The notes under the pieces: generated by a model | Databases searched by the model: none | What the model was told of the DNA's origin: nothing | Seen by the model: the letters and a program-made list of their open reading frames with translations, nothing else | Part shown: piece after piece, positions 16,092 to 25,463 of the stretch | How the letters are laid out: every line of letters starts with the position of its first letter | Position numbering within the stretch: the stretch's first letter is position 1 | Made by a program: the position numbers and the translations under genes | NCBI GenBank assembly: GCA_002839095.1 | Contig: PGXL01000006.1 | Coordinates: forward strand, 1 to 64,000 | Source of the DNA: Tenericutes bacterium HGW-Tenericutes-2 | Lineage (GTDB): Bacteria; Bacillota_I; Bacilli_A; Acholeplasmatales; Acholeplasmataceae | Direction of reading: 5' to 3' | DNA: 64,000 bases

Positions 16092-19085
16092 TTGCGTCTA
16101 GGTGATGTCTTAAAGCTTCCTAAACAACCTCATAGTCTATCGATTATTAAAGACTTTTTAGATCAACCGCTGAGTCATACTGACTATCAGGCGGCTTTTA
16201 ACCATTATTTTGAGATTGCCTATGAACTAGAGCTTTATGATTTAATCTTTACCGAAGGAAAAAAGGTTTACCAGGAAATTGAGCTTCAAGCAGAAACACC
16301 CTATCTAGAAAAGATTTTAAAGCATATGATTCATTCTGCCATCAAAATCAATAGACTAGATGAGGCGAAGGCCTATATCGAAATCAGAAAACAAAAGCTT
16401 ACTATTTTAAAGCAGTACCTAGGAGTACTGGATGAAATTGCATATAAAAAAGCGTTAAACCTTCCATACTTTGAAGATTTATTAAGAGTACTAAAGGATG
16501 TCATTCCTGACCAGACAAAGATTTATTGTCATCAGGAGCTCTTTATGCTATATAAAAATGATGGCCAATACGAGATGGCTTTAAATAGCCTTTATCAGCT
16601 ATACAACTTCGACTTAATGAGTGATTATTTTATTGAAGAGCTAAAGCTATTAATTCAATTAGAACGATATGATGAAGTGATTCAAAAGGCCTTGAAGGAT
16701 TTAAAAAAGAATCACGACCATGCTGAGGTTGTTTTATGTCTACTCGAGGTCTATCTAAAAAAACAAGACTTCCATAAGGCATCAACATTAGAGGCTGAAT
16801 ATGAGGAATTAATTGATAAGGCTGATGACTTATTTAAGAAGAGAGCATATGAACTCATTATCAATTTGTATAGTCAAATGGATAATAAGCCTTCTCTTGA
16901 CCTATACCAAAAAAGATATAAAGCACTTCAAAAAAGCTTAGATAAAAAGGGTAAAACAGTTGAAGAGGTTAAGCCAAGTCAAGAAGTTATTTATATCGAA
17001 AAGGTTTCAGAAAAGGGTGTATCGCACACCAATATTTTAAAGCATCTAGATATTTCACATGACCTACTTCAGTTTTCACATTTAATTGATGAGAAGCTAT
17101 TACATAGAGATTATTTTAGAGTATTTTTCATGCATGTCGAAAAGTATATCAAGGTTCATGATTATGTGATTTACCTTGATAAGGAATCACCTAATTTTTT
17201 CCACTACAAAAAGGAAAGACTTTATGATAAAACAATAGTAGAGGGATTATTAGAGGATACTGTTATTAAACAAGTCATGAAAACAGGCGAAGAAATATTT
17301 GAGGACACAAAGAGTATTCGTTGGACAAAGAATATAATCACTCAAAATGATTATGAAAGTGATATCAATTTTGTCTATACCTACCCCCTAGGGGATCTGG
17401 GTGCAATCTCGATTCATTTTGAAGAAGAGATTCTAGATCCTGGAAAGTATTACGATTTATTAAAGCTATTAAGTGCGATTGTTTATGCACATGTTTTAGA
17501 TGAAAAAAAGCTATCCAAATTAAAGAAGGAAAACAGGTTTTACGCAAAGGTTCTAGACGCACCAATTCTTGCGTATAGAGAGCTCAGTGAAGGAAGGTCT
17601 ATCTATAATACTGAGGCACAAAGCCTATTTAATATTGATAAACACCATCATTTAGAATTGTTTTTAAGAGATGTCAGCTATGAGCATGTTCACCTATATA
17701 AGGAGACAGTACAAAGACTTCTCAATAAAAGCGGAGTGACCAAGGAACTCTTATATCGTTATCAAGAAAAAAGCATCCTAGAAAAGCTATATAGTTTAAA
17801 GATAGGGGATGAAGTGATCGTTATGAGTTTATTTAGTGATCAAAGTAAAGCAGTAGAAGAAACCAAGGAATTAATTGAAAAAGCAACCGTAGATCAAGAA
17901 ACAGGGCTAGGGAACTATTATGCACTGACTCAAGAGTTTGAAATGCTTCTTAAGGATAAAGCAAGCATTTTATTAATTGAGCTGGAGCAAAACCTAAAGC
18001 ATATCTATGGTACAGAAAAGATGAGTGCCTATTTTAAGGAATTTGCTCAGCACACGAAAAAATTCTTTAATGATGGAGTAAGCTTCAGATATGATTTTAA
18101 TCAATTAATGATTATACTTCCCTATAATGACATTAGAAGTGTCACGAAGGTTGTAAAGGATTATTTTAGATATCTAGAGGTTTATGAATCTAGAATTTTA
18201 AGATTTGAAAAGTTCAATTGTAATATGGGAATCCTAAGATACCCCGTAGTCACTGTTGAAAAGCATTTAGATAAGCTCGTTAGATATTTAGATATCGCCC
18301 TAGAGAAAGCGAAAAGAGATAAGGAAGACAGATATGTGTTCTTTGTCTATAGAGACTATGAGGATGAGCTTTTTGAGCAGCAGGTTATCGATCACTTAAA
18401 TATCGCGATTGAAGAGAAAAGTATGGGTGTTGTCTTCAATCAAATCACAGATATTAAGAAAAATAGAGTGTGGCAATACGAAAGTGAACTCGCATTATTA
18501 AATCTAGCAATAGATAATAAATATTTACTTCAAATCGCTAAAAAGAGAAATAGATTAGTTGAATTAGAAAGATTTCATATTAAGCGTGTTTGTGAGTATC
18601 TAGTGGAACTAGAAAAACAAACCGAACGCTTGATTAAACTAACGATTCCAATTTCTAAGGAAACCTTTGTCGATCCTACATTTAATCCATTTATTTTGGG
18701 TTTATTTAAGCAATACGCTATTCCTTATGAGTTTATCAGACTTAAATTTGATATGGAGCTACGCGGAAATCAATATGCGCAGCAAATTCAAGAGCTTATC
18801 GATCATGGTATATCCCTAGATACAACCTCATTAGAAATGGCATTACTTTATCCATATCATGCACTACACATCGATTTAAAGAAGGAATCCATTAAATGGA
18901 ATTCCTATATCCATAAAATGAAGGAATTACTTGAAGGCTTCCAAATGGCTTTAGTTGTTAGAAATGTAAAGACTAAGGATCAGAAGGAAGCGTTAGAAAG
19001 ACTTGGTGTGATGTATTTAGAAGGACCTATCTATAAGCAGCTACCCGCACCAACGTTAGTTCAAAAAATTAAGGAGAGCTTATGA
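16092..19085 (+). CDS. Large protein with TPR-like N-terminus and degenerate GGDEF-EAL pair
   Basis: The 997-residue cytosolic protein starts at TTG 16092 with a rather distant AAAGGA, so the start is uncertain. Residues 1-280 look like helical (TPR-like) repeats. A central region (about 330-480) may be GAF-like. From about 600 it aligns with a GGDEF domain in outline (VDQETGLGNYYALTQEF...), but the active-site position reads RYDFNQLMIILP (666-677) where RYGGDEF is expected. From about 770 an EAL-like domain follows (YESELALLNL, final LEGPIYKQLPAP), but the DDFGTG position is DTTSLEM (about 910). Both catalytic centres are therefore missing, and it is probably a nucleotide receptor or a non-enzymatic regulator. 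ATGA overlap with the next gene. Confidence 0.7.
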   Translation: MRLGDVLKLPKQPHSLSIIKDFLDQPLSHTDYQAAFNHYFEIAYELELYDLIFTEGKKVYQEIELQAETPYLEKILKHMIHSAIKINRLDEAKAYIEIRKQKLTILKQYLGVLDEIAYKKALNLPYFEDLLRVLKDVIPDQTKIYCHQELFMLYKNDGQYEMALNSLYQLYNFDLMSDYFIEELKLLIQLERYDEVIQKALKDLKKNHDHAEVVLCLLEVYLKKQDFHKASTLEAEYEELIDKADDLFKKRAYELIINLYSQMDNKPSLDLYQKRYKALQKSLDKKGKTVEEVKPSQEVIYIEKVSEKGVSHTNILKHLDISHDLLQFSHLIDEKLLHRDYFRVFFMHVEKYIKVHDYVIYLDKESPNFFHYKKERLYDKTIVEGLLEDTVIKQVMKTGEEIFEDTKSIRWTKNIITQNDYESDINFVYTYPLGDLGAISIHFEEEILDPGKYYDLLKLLSAIVYAHVLDEKKLSKLKKENRFYAKVLDAPILAYRELSEGRSIYNTEAQSLFNIDKHHHLELFLRDVSYEHVHLYKETVQRLLNKSGVTKELLYRYQEKSILEKLYSLKIGDEVIVMSLFSDQSKAVEETKELIEKATVDQETGLGNYYALTQEFEMLLKDKASILLIELEQNLKHIYGTEKMSAYFKEFAQHTKKFFNDGVSFRYDFNQLMIILPYNDIRSVTKVVKDYFRYLEVYESRILRFEKFNCNMGILRYPVVTVEKHLDKLVRYLDIALEKAKRDKEDRYVFFVYRDYEDELFEQQVIDHLNIAIEEKSMGVVFNQITDIKKNRVWQYESELALLNLAIDNKYLLQIAKKRNRLVELERFHIKRVCEYLVELEKQTERLIKLTIPISKETFVDPTFNPFILGLFKQYAIPYEFIRLKFDMELRGNQYAQQIQELIDHGISLDTTSLEMALLYPYHALHIDLKKESIKWNSYIHKMKELLEGFQMALVVRNVKTKDQKEALERLGVMYLEGPIYKQLPAPTLVQKIKESL

Positions 19086-20149
19086 GTTTAGAAAGCCTGA
19101 AGTCGTTTGTATTCGAATCGAGAAAGGATACACAAAACTCGCACGGCTACCGTGCGCAGTCCTCTTTTTCGATGCTCGAGCACGTCGACTTAATGATTCA
19201 AAGATATGAAGCAGAAAAACAAACTGAAAAAGGTGCGATTCTACTCGATGTCTTTGGAGTCCTTCAGGGCTTATTTGTAGCAATCGATGCCCTATATGAT
19301 TTAGCCATTGGGTTAACTCAATATAAGTATCACGTGAACGTGAACTCCAATTCAACACTACATGAATTAAAATATATTAGAAATGATATTGTAGGTCATC
19401 CTACACATAGAACCTATCCAAATGGTGGAATGGGATTTTCGATTTTATCGACTGAGCATTTATCCAAGGAAAGATTTGCATATCACACCTATCTATTTGA
19501 AAAGAATAAGATGGAGGTTGTAACAAAGGATGTTTATATAAAGCCCTTATTTGATGCCTATAAGGAAGAAAAGGATAACATCTTAGAAGACATTTATAGA
19601 TATCTAACGCATGAGGAAACGAAAACCAATATACCTGAAGACATATTTTCTTTATATGAAACACTGAATTTAAATTTATTAAATGATGTTAAAGAAAAAT
19701 TCATTAAGGAATATGACTTAGATAAGAAATCACCCCATAGATTCTTATGGCGTGCAGGATTACTTGAGATGCTTATCAATTGGGATGAAGAGGATAGTGA
19801 ATTAAAGGAAATGGTATTTTACATGAGCAAATTTCAAGCATCGAAGATGTATGAAATTGCTTTAAATCTGGAAAATAGAACGGGTGCAGATTTATACACA
19901 TCGATTCCTAGAATACTTCAGTCATTTTATAAATTTGTAAGAAAAAATGAGGAAGTAGCACTTCCACTTTTACAGAATTTGCATGATTTCCATCATCCAT
20001 TATTCCATAGTGATTTAGCAGCATTACTCTCATTAAATCCGAGTAAGGATGCAGCAAAACTATTACGATTTTTAAAAAATATTAATGAGGAACCTAAAGC
20101 CTATTTAATTGGTTCTGCATTAAAAAACTATAGACCTAAGAATAAGTAG
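19082..20149 (+). CDS. Unknown protein with HEPN-like RNxxxxH motif
   Basis: 355 residues, mainly helical, no membrane segment. Residues 100-106 read RNDIVGH within a helical context (LHELKYIRNDIVGHPTHR), the spacing of the R-x(4-6)-H ribonuclease motif of HEPN domains. The C-terminal half is a helical array. It is translationally coupled to the degenerate GGDEF-EAL gene, so the two products probably act together. The HEPN reading is a motif-level inference. Confidence 0.5.
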   Translation: MSLESLKSFVFESRKDTQNSHGYRAQSSFSMLEHVDLMIQRYEAEKQTEKGAILLDVFGVLQGLFVAIDALYDLAIGLTQYKYHVNVNSNSTLHELKYIRNDIVGHPTHRTYPNGGMGFSILSTEHLSKERFAYHTYLFEKNKMEVVTKDVYIKPLFDAYKEEKDNILEDIYRYLTHEETKTNIPEDIFSLYETLNLNLLNDVKEKFIKEYDLDKKSPHRFLWRAGLLEMLINWDEEDSELKEMVFYMSKFQASKMYEIALNLENRTGADLYTSIPRILQSFYKFVRKNEEVALPLLQNLHDFHHPLFHSDLAALLSLNPSKDAAKLLRFLKNINEEPKAYLIGSALKNYRPKNK

Positions 20150-20172
20150 ACTAACATTTCATAGGGGGATAT

Positions 20173-20559
20173 ATGAAAAAATACGATTACTGGATAATGA
20201 ATGCAAAGCTCAATATTGTATTTTTTGTTATATATGCTGGCTTTATGACTGTCATAGGTTTAGTATTATCAGATAACAGGTTTGAACTAGAGTTAGGTTT
20301 ATACTTCGCCATGATTATATTATGGACTGTTTCACTCATTAATATTATATGTATTATTGTTATTAAAAAGCGTAAGCAGAAGGATCAATCGATACCACTA
20401 TTTTTTATTATTTTTATTTCAATCACAATGATAAGCATTATGATAGTTTTCATTTTTAGCTTAGATAAACATCATGGAAACATTCCATATCAAAGTGAAT
20501 ATAATGAAAAACCTAGTCATAAAGAAAGTAGTGATCAAATAGAGCTAGAAACAAACTAA
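20173..20559 (+). CDS. Small membrane protein
   Basis: 128 residues with three hydrophobic helices (about 14-32, 42-66 and 76-100) and a hydrophilic acidic C-terminal tail. GGGGGAT precedes the ATG. No family recognised. Confidence 0.6.
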   Translation: MKKYDYWIMNAKLNIVFFVIYAGFMTVIGLVLSDNRFELELGLYFAMIILWTVSLINIICIIVIKKRKQKDQSIPLFFIIFISITMISIMIVFIFSLDKHHGNIPYQSEYNEKPSHKESSDQIELETN

Positions 20560-20616
20560 TCCATACGATTTAATGAATTAATTGATTATCCAAAAAGTAA
20601 ATATTAAATAAAATTG

Positions 20617-20625
20617 TGATATAAT
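20617..20625 (+). promoter_or_regulatory. Extended -10 promoter for the 65-residue gene
   Basis: TGA-TATAAT (TATAAT at 20620-20625); no good -35. The start codon lies 22 bases downstream behind GAGGTGA. Confidence 0.55.
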
Positions 20626-20646
20626 ACTCTAGTGAGGTGAATCCAT

Positions 20647-20844
20647 ATGGCTTGGAGCAATGAAACTTATCTAATTGGTGAAAAAGTAAAGGTTGAAGGA
20701 GAAAAAGGTTTTGGTGTAATTACTAGAATCGACACAGTACGTGGTTTGATCTATGTTCTCTATAAGAGAATGAGAGAAGAAGCGTATCCTTATCCTGAAG
20801 CAATCGATCAAGGAAAACTTAAACCAGAGGTTACTAAAAGATAA
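20647..20844 (+). CDS. Small basic SH3/Tudor-like protein of unknown function
   Basis: 65 residues, charged, with alternating beta-type segments (GEKVKVEGEKGFGVITRI-DTVRGLIYVLYKR). Its own promoter, ribosome site and terminator argue that it is a real gene. The barrel-like pattern is only suggestive. Confidence 0.65.
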   Translation: MAWSNETYLIGEKVKVEGEKGFGVITRIDTVRGLIYVLYKRMREEAYPYPEAIDQGKLKPEVTKR

Positions 20845-20869
20845 ACACGTTTTGTGTTTGTCTTTTTTT
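20839..20869 (+). terminator. Terminator after the 65-residue gene
   Basis: A 10-bp stem AGATAAACAC/GTGTTTGTCT (one G-U) overlaps the stop codon and is followed by seven T. Confidence 0.85.
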
Positions 20870-20877
20870 AAACTGAT

Positions 20878-21237
20878 ATGAAAAAATTTATTCTATTTTG
20901 GAAGCTTTTTTTCTTGATGGTTTGGGAGATTATGAAGTCGATGCAAAGCATTAGAGGTTTACTTTCTCTTTTGATTAGCTATATGATTTTTCATGGATGG
21001 GCACTTGTATTTTTTGTAATAGGGGTTATGAGTGGAAATGGATGGTTAATTGGTGTAGGAAGTGCAGTGATACTATTTTGGTTTGGTCCTGGAACACCTG
21101 TCATTCCGCTTGTTTTAATTACAGCTTTATTTATTCAAAGATATATTTTTATGGATAAGAAAAATAAAATAAGGCTCAAGGATAAATGGATTGAGCTGAA
21201 AAATAAAAATTATTTTAAAGATGAAAATCAGTCCTAA
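20878..21237 (+). CDS. Small membrane protein
   Basis: 119 residues with hydrophobic helices (about 5-20, 28-52 and 55-83) and a basic tail. It starts only nine bases after the previous T-tract with no clear Shine-Dalgarno, so expression would depend on readthrough or on weak initiation. Possible COG4420-like or 'YdbL'-type resemblance could not be supported. Function unknown. Confidence 0.5.
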   Translation: MKKFILFWKLFFLMVWEIMKSMQSIRGLLSLLISYMIFHGWALVFFVIGVMSGNGWLIGVGSAVILFWFGPGTPVIPLVLITALFIQRYIFMDKKNKIRLKDKWIELKNKNYFKDENQS

Positions 21238-21252
21238 AATAGGACTTTTTTT
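21230..21252 (+). terminator. Terminator
   Basis: A 6-bp stem AGTCCT/AGGACT with AAAAT loop is followed by seven T, overlapping the last codons of the small membrane protein. Confidence 0.85.
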
Positions 21253-21335
21253 CTATAATTTAATAAATTATATAAATGACATCTAAAACATGTTAAAATA
21301 ATATAAATGAGACTTATAATTCTAGGAGGATTTTT

Positions 21336-22337
21336 ATGCTATACGAACCATATCAAATTAAAGGATTTACATTAAAAAATAGAGTGGTGATGCCACCAAT
21401 GTGTATGTATAGTGCAAACACATTAGGCTTTGCTAATGATTTCCATATTGTTCATTATGGAACTAGAGCTATCGGTGGGGTTGGCTTAATCATTCAAGAA
21501 GCGACTGCAACTTTACCTGATGGTAGAATAAGCATTAACGATTTAGGTATTTGGAGTGATGATCATATTGCAGGACTTAAAAAGATCGTGAATGTCATCC
21601 ACCAAAATGGTGCCGTAGCTGGTATACAAATCAATCATGCAGGAAGAAAGGCTAAGGTCGATAGACCAATAGCTCCAAGTGCGAAAAGCTATTCTGATGA
21701 CTATCAAGTACCTGCTGAAATGACTATAGAAGAGATTAAAGAAGTTATTTTATCCTTTAAGGAAGCAGCAAGACGTGCAGATGAAGCAGGCTATGACTTA
21801 TTAGAAATCCATGGTGCCCATGGATATTTGATCTTTCAATTTATATCACCAATTTCAAATTTAAGAACTGATGAGTATAAAGATGGTAAAAAGTTTTTAA
21901 GAGAAGTTGTTGAAGCTATTATGGAAGTTTGGCCAAAGGAAAAGGTGCTTGCATTAAGAGTTTCTGGAACTGAATATGTTGAAGGTGGAGTTACACCTGA
22001 AACCATTAGTGAAGCGATTAATAGTGTTAAGGATTTAGGAATTGATATTATTGATGTCAGTAGCGGGGGTAATGTTTTAGTTAAGATTAATGCATTTCCT
22101 GGGTATCAGCTAGACTTAGCAAAGAAGATTCATGATTTGACTGGATTACCTGTCATGGGTGGTGGGTTGATTACGGATATGAGACTTGCTGATCATGCAG
22201 TATCATCTAATCGATGTGATTTAGTTTATTTAGGAAGATTGTTACTAAGAGATCCTTATGTAGTGATTAACTCAGCAGCTGAAATGGGAGTAAACATCCC
22301 TTATCCTAACCAATATATAAGAGGTAAAAAAGCATAA
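21336..22337 (+). CDS. namA: NAD(P)H-flavin oxidoreductase of the old yellow enzyme family (YqjM/NamA type)
   Basis: 333-residue FMN TIM-barrel enzyme that reduces activated C=C bonds with NADPH. The N-terminal PPMCMYSA carries the Cys typical of YqjM-class enzymes (about residue 24), and INHAGRKAKV supplies the active-site His. EIHGAHGYLIFQFISP and a phosphate-binding region near the C-terminus (LVYLGRLLLRDP) also fit. AGGAGGA precedes the start; TGT-TAAAAT at 21294-21299 is a candidate -10. Physiological substrate unknown. Confidence 0.92.
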   Translation: MLYEPYQIKGFTLKNRVVMPPMCMYSANTLGFANDFHIVHYGTRAIGGVGLIIQEATATLPDGRISINDLGIWSDDHIAGLKKIVNVIHQNGAVAGIQINHAGRKAKVDRPIAPSAKSYSDDYQVPAEMTIEEIKEVILSFKEAARRADEAGYDLLEIHGAHGYLIFQFISPISNLRTDEYKDGKKFLREVVEAIMEVWPKEKVLALRVSGTEYVEGGVTPETISEAINSVKDLGIDIIDVSSGGNVLVKINAFPGYQLDLAKKIHDLTGLPVMGGGLITDMRLADHAVSSNRCDLVYLGRLLLRDPYVVINSAAEMGVNIPYPNQYIRGKKA

Positions 22338-22356
22338 AAAAGAAAGAAGGGATTTC

Positions 22357-22770
22357 ATGAAAAAACTACTGGTAAAGATTTTCTTTTTTGTAGTGATTAC
22401 ATGCACTCTTCTTTTTGATTATAGAATGATTCAATTTAAGGAAAATAGAATTCTATTAGCTAATTTTGATAGGAAAGTAACCTGGAATGAGGTCTATGAT
22501 GTCTTGGGGGATGCAAGTAGTGCTGAAGTTTATAGGAAGCCCTATAAGATGAGTAGAGGTAGTAAAGATTATGAGTATTATGTGGTCTTTTATACGAATA
22601 GCAATCTTTACAATATCAAAGCAAGTGAATTAGATTTAGATAGAGTTGAAAATATCTTAAGAGTTGAACAGGTGGAGATGGTAGAAGTAAGTCCTGTTAG
22701 CTTAGGGTTTTATGGGTTGTTGTATGTGATGGTGATTGTGTTTCCTATTATGAGAAAAATTGAAAATTAA
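22357..22770 (+). CDS. Small two-helix membrane protein
   Basis: 137 residues with hydrophobic segments at about 4-22 and 115-132 enclosing a hydrophilic domain of some 90 residues. It lies 19 bases after namA behind AAGAAGGG and is probably cotranscribed. No family recognised. Confidence 0.6.
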   Translation: MKKLLVKIFFFVVITCTLLFDYRMIQFKENRILLANFDRKVTWNEVYDVLGDASSAEVYRKPYKMSRGSKDYEYYVVFYTNSNLYNIKASELDLDRVENILRVEQVEMVEVSPVSLGFYGLLYVMVIVFPIMRKIEN

Positions 22771-22777
22771 TCGAAAA

Positions 22778-22810
22778 AAAAGAAACTGGATTATTCGTCC
22801 AGTTTCTTTT
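22778..22810. terminator. Bidirectional terminator shared by convergent genes
   Basis: A perfect 13-bp stem AAAAGAAACTGGA/TCCAGTTTCTTTT with 7-base loop. A-rich and T-rich flanks serve both strands. The right arm also encodes the last residues of the minus-strand gene. Confidence 0.88.
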
Positions 22811-23834
22811 CTTTTAGGTAAGCTTTGTATGAGGTTGGTTCTAAATAAAAATGCTCTTCAATGTCTCCATTAATCTTGAAAAATTTGGGTTCATCAGAAT
22901 TCATATAATAAACACGATAAATCCAGTAGTTATTTTTCTTATTTCTAGATGTTTCTATTTCATTTGCAGATATATCAAATGACTGTGATTTTCCTAATAT
23001 AGTAGCTTTAACTTCAATATATTTTTCTTTTCCATCAAGTGAATACGATAAGACATCATATCCAAAACCATCGGCTTCATTAGCAACCCATTTAACTCGA
23101 TTTGCTAAATCTTCCTTGTTATGTTTAATTAAATATTCTTTTTCATATGCTACAACTAATTCTTCAGCTAATACACCTGTTTTCGCATCCTTTTTAGCTT
23201 TTTCGATAAAATCGATTTTTCTACCATGAATGACTTGTTTTTTCACTCTAGGTTTATTTGAACCATTTGGTCTCTCTGTCTCTGCTAAGATGACTTGACC
23301 TTCTTCAATTCCTTGTTCTTCATAAAGTTGTCTGATTATATCAGAGGTTTCTTCATCTATGGTAAATACAGTTTCTAAATCATCAGCTTCATAAACATCT
23401 AAGATATATTCATCAAGCTTTCTACCTAAATCTTTTGATATTGGAAATAAATAACCTTGATTTCCACCACCGGTAACTTTATTAAAAGGTGAATATGTAT
23501 CGGGTAGAAGATCTCGTATTTCATCGATGTGCTCAGAAATTTTAATTTTTTCAATTGAAAAATCATAATCCAAATATACTAACCAACCATCTCTGCTCCA
23601 CAGTTCATTATTAAATGGATTGCTGTGATCGATAGCTTCACTTTTTGCAATGGAACGAGCAACAATGTAATTGCTAATAATACTAAAAACAACATCACCT
23701 TTTCTTATTTTGGTCATTGACTCCCAATGGAATTGGGTAAATCTTCCATTTATATCTTTTTTTGGTGCCCAAAGAATTCCAGATTGATGCTCTTCCTTAA
23801 ATGTTTTGTTTTGAAAAACTACAAAGTATTTCAT
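22791..23834 (-). CDS. EVE-like/DUF3883 protein, putative modification-dependent nuclease
   Basis: 347 residues. The N-terminal ~150 residues (MKYFVVFQNKTF...GILWAPKK...KGDVVFSI...IVARSIAKS) resemble an EVE/PUA-like domain, the fold that reads modified bases. The C-terminal ~150 residues match DUF3883: AEELVVAYEKEYL, GFGYDVLSYSL and KYIEVKAT supply the E...D...ExK pattern of a PD-(D/E)xK nuclease. Such fusions are found in restriction systems that cut modified DNA. It lies three bases downstream of the Nudix gene in one transcript. Confidence 0.75.
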   Translation of the reverse strand: MKYFVVFQNKTFKEEHQSGILWAPKKDINGRFTQFHWESMTKIRKGDVVFSIISNYIVARSIAKSEAIDHSNPFNNELWSRDGWLVYLDYDFSIEKIKISEHIDEIRDLLPDTYSPFNKVTGGGNQGYLFPISKDLGRKLDEYILDVYEADDLETVFTIDEETSDIIRQLYEEQGIEEGQVILAETERPNGSNKPRVKKQVIHGRKIDFIEKAKKDAKTGVLAEELVVAYEKEYLIKHNKEDLANRVKWVANEADGFGYDVLSYSLDGKEKYIEVKATILGKSQSFDISANEIETSRNKKNNYWIYRVYYMNSDEPKFFKINGDIEEHFYLEPTSYKAYLKEKKLDE

Positions 23835-23837
23835 TTA

Positions 23838-24239
23838 TTATTCCCCCATTAGTTTTTTAACTATCGGTAGATCAGCTTCAGCCCAGTCAAGAGTTAAAAG
23901 ATTATTAATTTGAACCCATCTAGCTTCATCATGATCGTTGAGTACATAGAAATCAAGAGACCCTTCACAGATGTAAGAATGTAATGTGATTGCAAAATTT
24001 TTATATTCATAGTTTACAGTATGGAAGTGAGATAAAACAGTGATTTCTAATTCCAATTCTTCTAGCATTTCTCTCTTAAGTGCTTCTTGAGGTGATTCAC
24101 CTAATTCAATTTTACCCCCAGGAAATTCCCACTTAAGAGCTAATTCACCAATATTTTTTCTTTTTGTACAGAAAACATAGTTTTGATCATTCAAGATAAT
24201 AGCAGCAACTACTTCAATATGTTTTTTTATAAATATCAC
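23838..24239 (-). CDS. MutT-like Nudix hydrolase
   Basis: 133 residues from GTG 24239, preceded by AAAGG. A longer in-frame TTG at 24284 is rejected because it coincides with the -35 element. The complete Nudix box GGKIELGESPQEALKREMLEELELEI spans about residues 41-66 and WEFPGG precedes it, as in MutT. It probably hydrolyses an oxidised or otherwise altered nucleoside triphosphate. First gene of the unit with the EVE-DUF3883 gene; modified nucleotides are a common theme of both proteins. Confidence 0.85.
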   Translation of the reverse strand: MIFIKKHIEVVAAIILNDQNYVFCTKRKNIGELALKWEFPGGKIELGESPQEALKREMLEELELEITVLSHFHTVNYEYKNFAITLHSYICEGSLDFYVLNDHDEARWVQINNLLTLDWAEADLPIVKKLMGE

Positions 24240-24254
24240 CGAACCTTTATATAC

Positions 24255-24284
24255 ATTGTAACACTTAATTAGCGGATATCTCAA
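24255..24284 (-). promoter_or_regulatory. Promoter of the Nudix/DUF3883 operon
   Basis: On the minus strand TTGAGA (24284-24279), 18-base spacer and TACAAT (24260-24255) with TGT before it. Transcription would begin just upstream of GTG 24239. Confidence 0.65.
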
Positions 24285-24400
24285 GAAAGTAAGTTAGAAC
24301 AATAGTATAAGTTAAAATTATCTATATTAAGATTGCAGAAGGTAAGAATGCATTTTATGGATCTTAATTATTGAAAAAACACTAATATGTAAAAATTCCC

Positions 24401-24428
24401 TTGACAAGGTAATTTAGATGTGTATAAT
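24401..24428 (+). promoter_or_regulatory. Consensus promoter of the accessory sigma gene
   Basis: TTGACA (24401-24406), 16-base spacer, TATAAT (24423-24428). This is the closest match to the housekeeping consensus in the window. Confidence 0.8.
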
Positions 24429-24471
24429 TCATGTATCAACTATAAAAACTTAATATATAAGGAGAAACTAA

Positions 24472-25380
24472 TTGAAACTGGAAAAAGAACCAAATATTTC
24501 TGAATTAGAGAGTCTAGAAGAAGAGTTATCTAAAGCAAAAGATCTAGTTAATTTAGGTGATAACGTAAGTATGTATCTAAAAGATATTGGTCTAGTTAAG
24601 TTGTTGACAAGAGAAGAAGAAATCGAGCTTGCTATATTGGTATCAAGAGCTCGCAACTCAACTGATGACAAGATTATTAAGTTGGGTAAAATAGCTAGTG
24701 ACAGATTAGTTGAAGCTAATCTTAGGTTAGTTGTAAGTATAGCTAAGAAGTATATATATCACGATGTTTCACTGATGGATCTTATTCAAGAAGGAAATAT
24801 GGGATTAATGAAAGCTGTTGAAAGATTTGAAGTCGAAAGAGGATTTAAGTTCTCGACCTATGCAACTTGGTGGATTAGACAATCTATATCACGTTCAATA
24901 TCTAATCAATCTAAAACTATTCGAATTCCGGTTCATATCTATGATACATTATCGAAAGTACGGACAGTTAAAAGAAACTATATTAATAAACATGGCGTTG
25001 AACCTGACATAGACACTATTTCCAAAATCAGTGAGGTTCCAACATCAACATTGAGATTAATTAACCTATATATTGATGATACTATATCATTTGATCATCC
25101 GATTGGAGATGGGAGTTCGACAATTATTGATACAACAAGTGATATAACAAATCCCAACCCTGAAGAATACAATAGAATTAAAGAACTTGATGAATATGTG
25201 AATATAATTTTAGAAGTGTTAGATGAACGAGAACGAGACATCATAAAAATGAGATTTGGTATAGGATCTGAAGAAAAAACACTGGGAGAAATCGGTAAGC
25301 ATTTAGGAGTTTCTAGAGAACGTGTAAGACAAATTGAAAGTAAAGCAAAAGATAAATTACGTAAAATAATAGCAGCATAG
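24472..25380 (+). CDS. Accessory RNA polymerase sigma-70 factor (RpoD-like, short)
   Basis: 302 residues starting at TTG behind AAGGAG. Regions in order: 1.2 ([20 protein letters not shown], about 34-53), 2 ([12 protein letters not shown]...[20 protein letters not shown]...[19 protein letters not shown]), 3, and 4 with the HTH ([20 protein letters not shown]). Region 1.1 and the long non-conserved region of the primary sigma are absent, so it is a group 2-like alternative factor. It has a strong promoter and stands at the left side of the defence island next to an unknown gene. Regulon unknown. Confidence 0.88.
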   Translation: MKLEKEPNISELESLEEELSKAKDLVNLGDNVSMYLKDIGLVKLLTREEEIELAILVSRARNSTDDKIIKLGKIASDRLVEANLRLVVSIAKKYIYHDVSLMDLIQEGNMGLMKAVERFEVERGFKFSTYATWWIRQSISRSISNQSKTIRIPVHIYDTLSKVRTVKRNYINKHGVEPDIDTISKISEVPTSTLRLINLYIDDTISFDHPIGDGSSTIIDTTSDITNPNPEEYNRIKELDEYVNIILEVLDERERDIIKMRFGIGSEEKTLGEIGKHLGVSRERVRQIESKAKDKLRKIIAA

Positions 25381-25463
25381 GACTAATAATATCCGATATA
25401 ATAAATATATATGAGATCACAGGATTATTTTTATGAATTTAATATATATAAGGAGGATTTATT

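Noticed and set aside
24240-24284. Upstream TTG start for the Nudix gene
   Set aside because: The TTG is part of the -35 element TTGAGA and would precede the transcription start.
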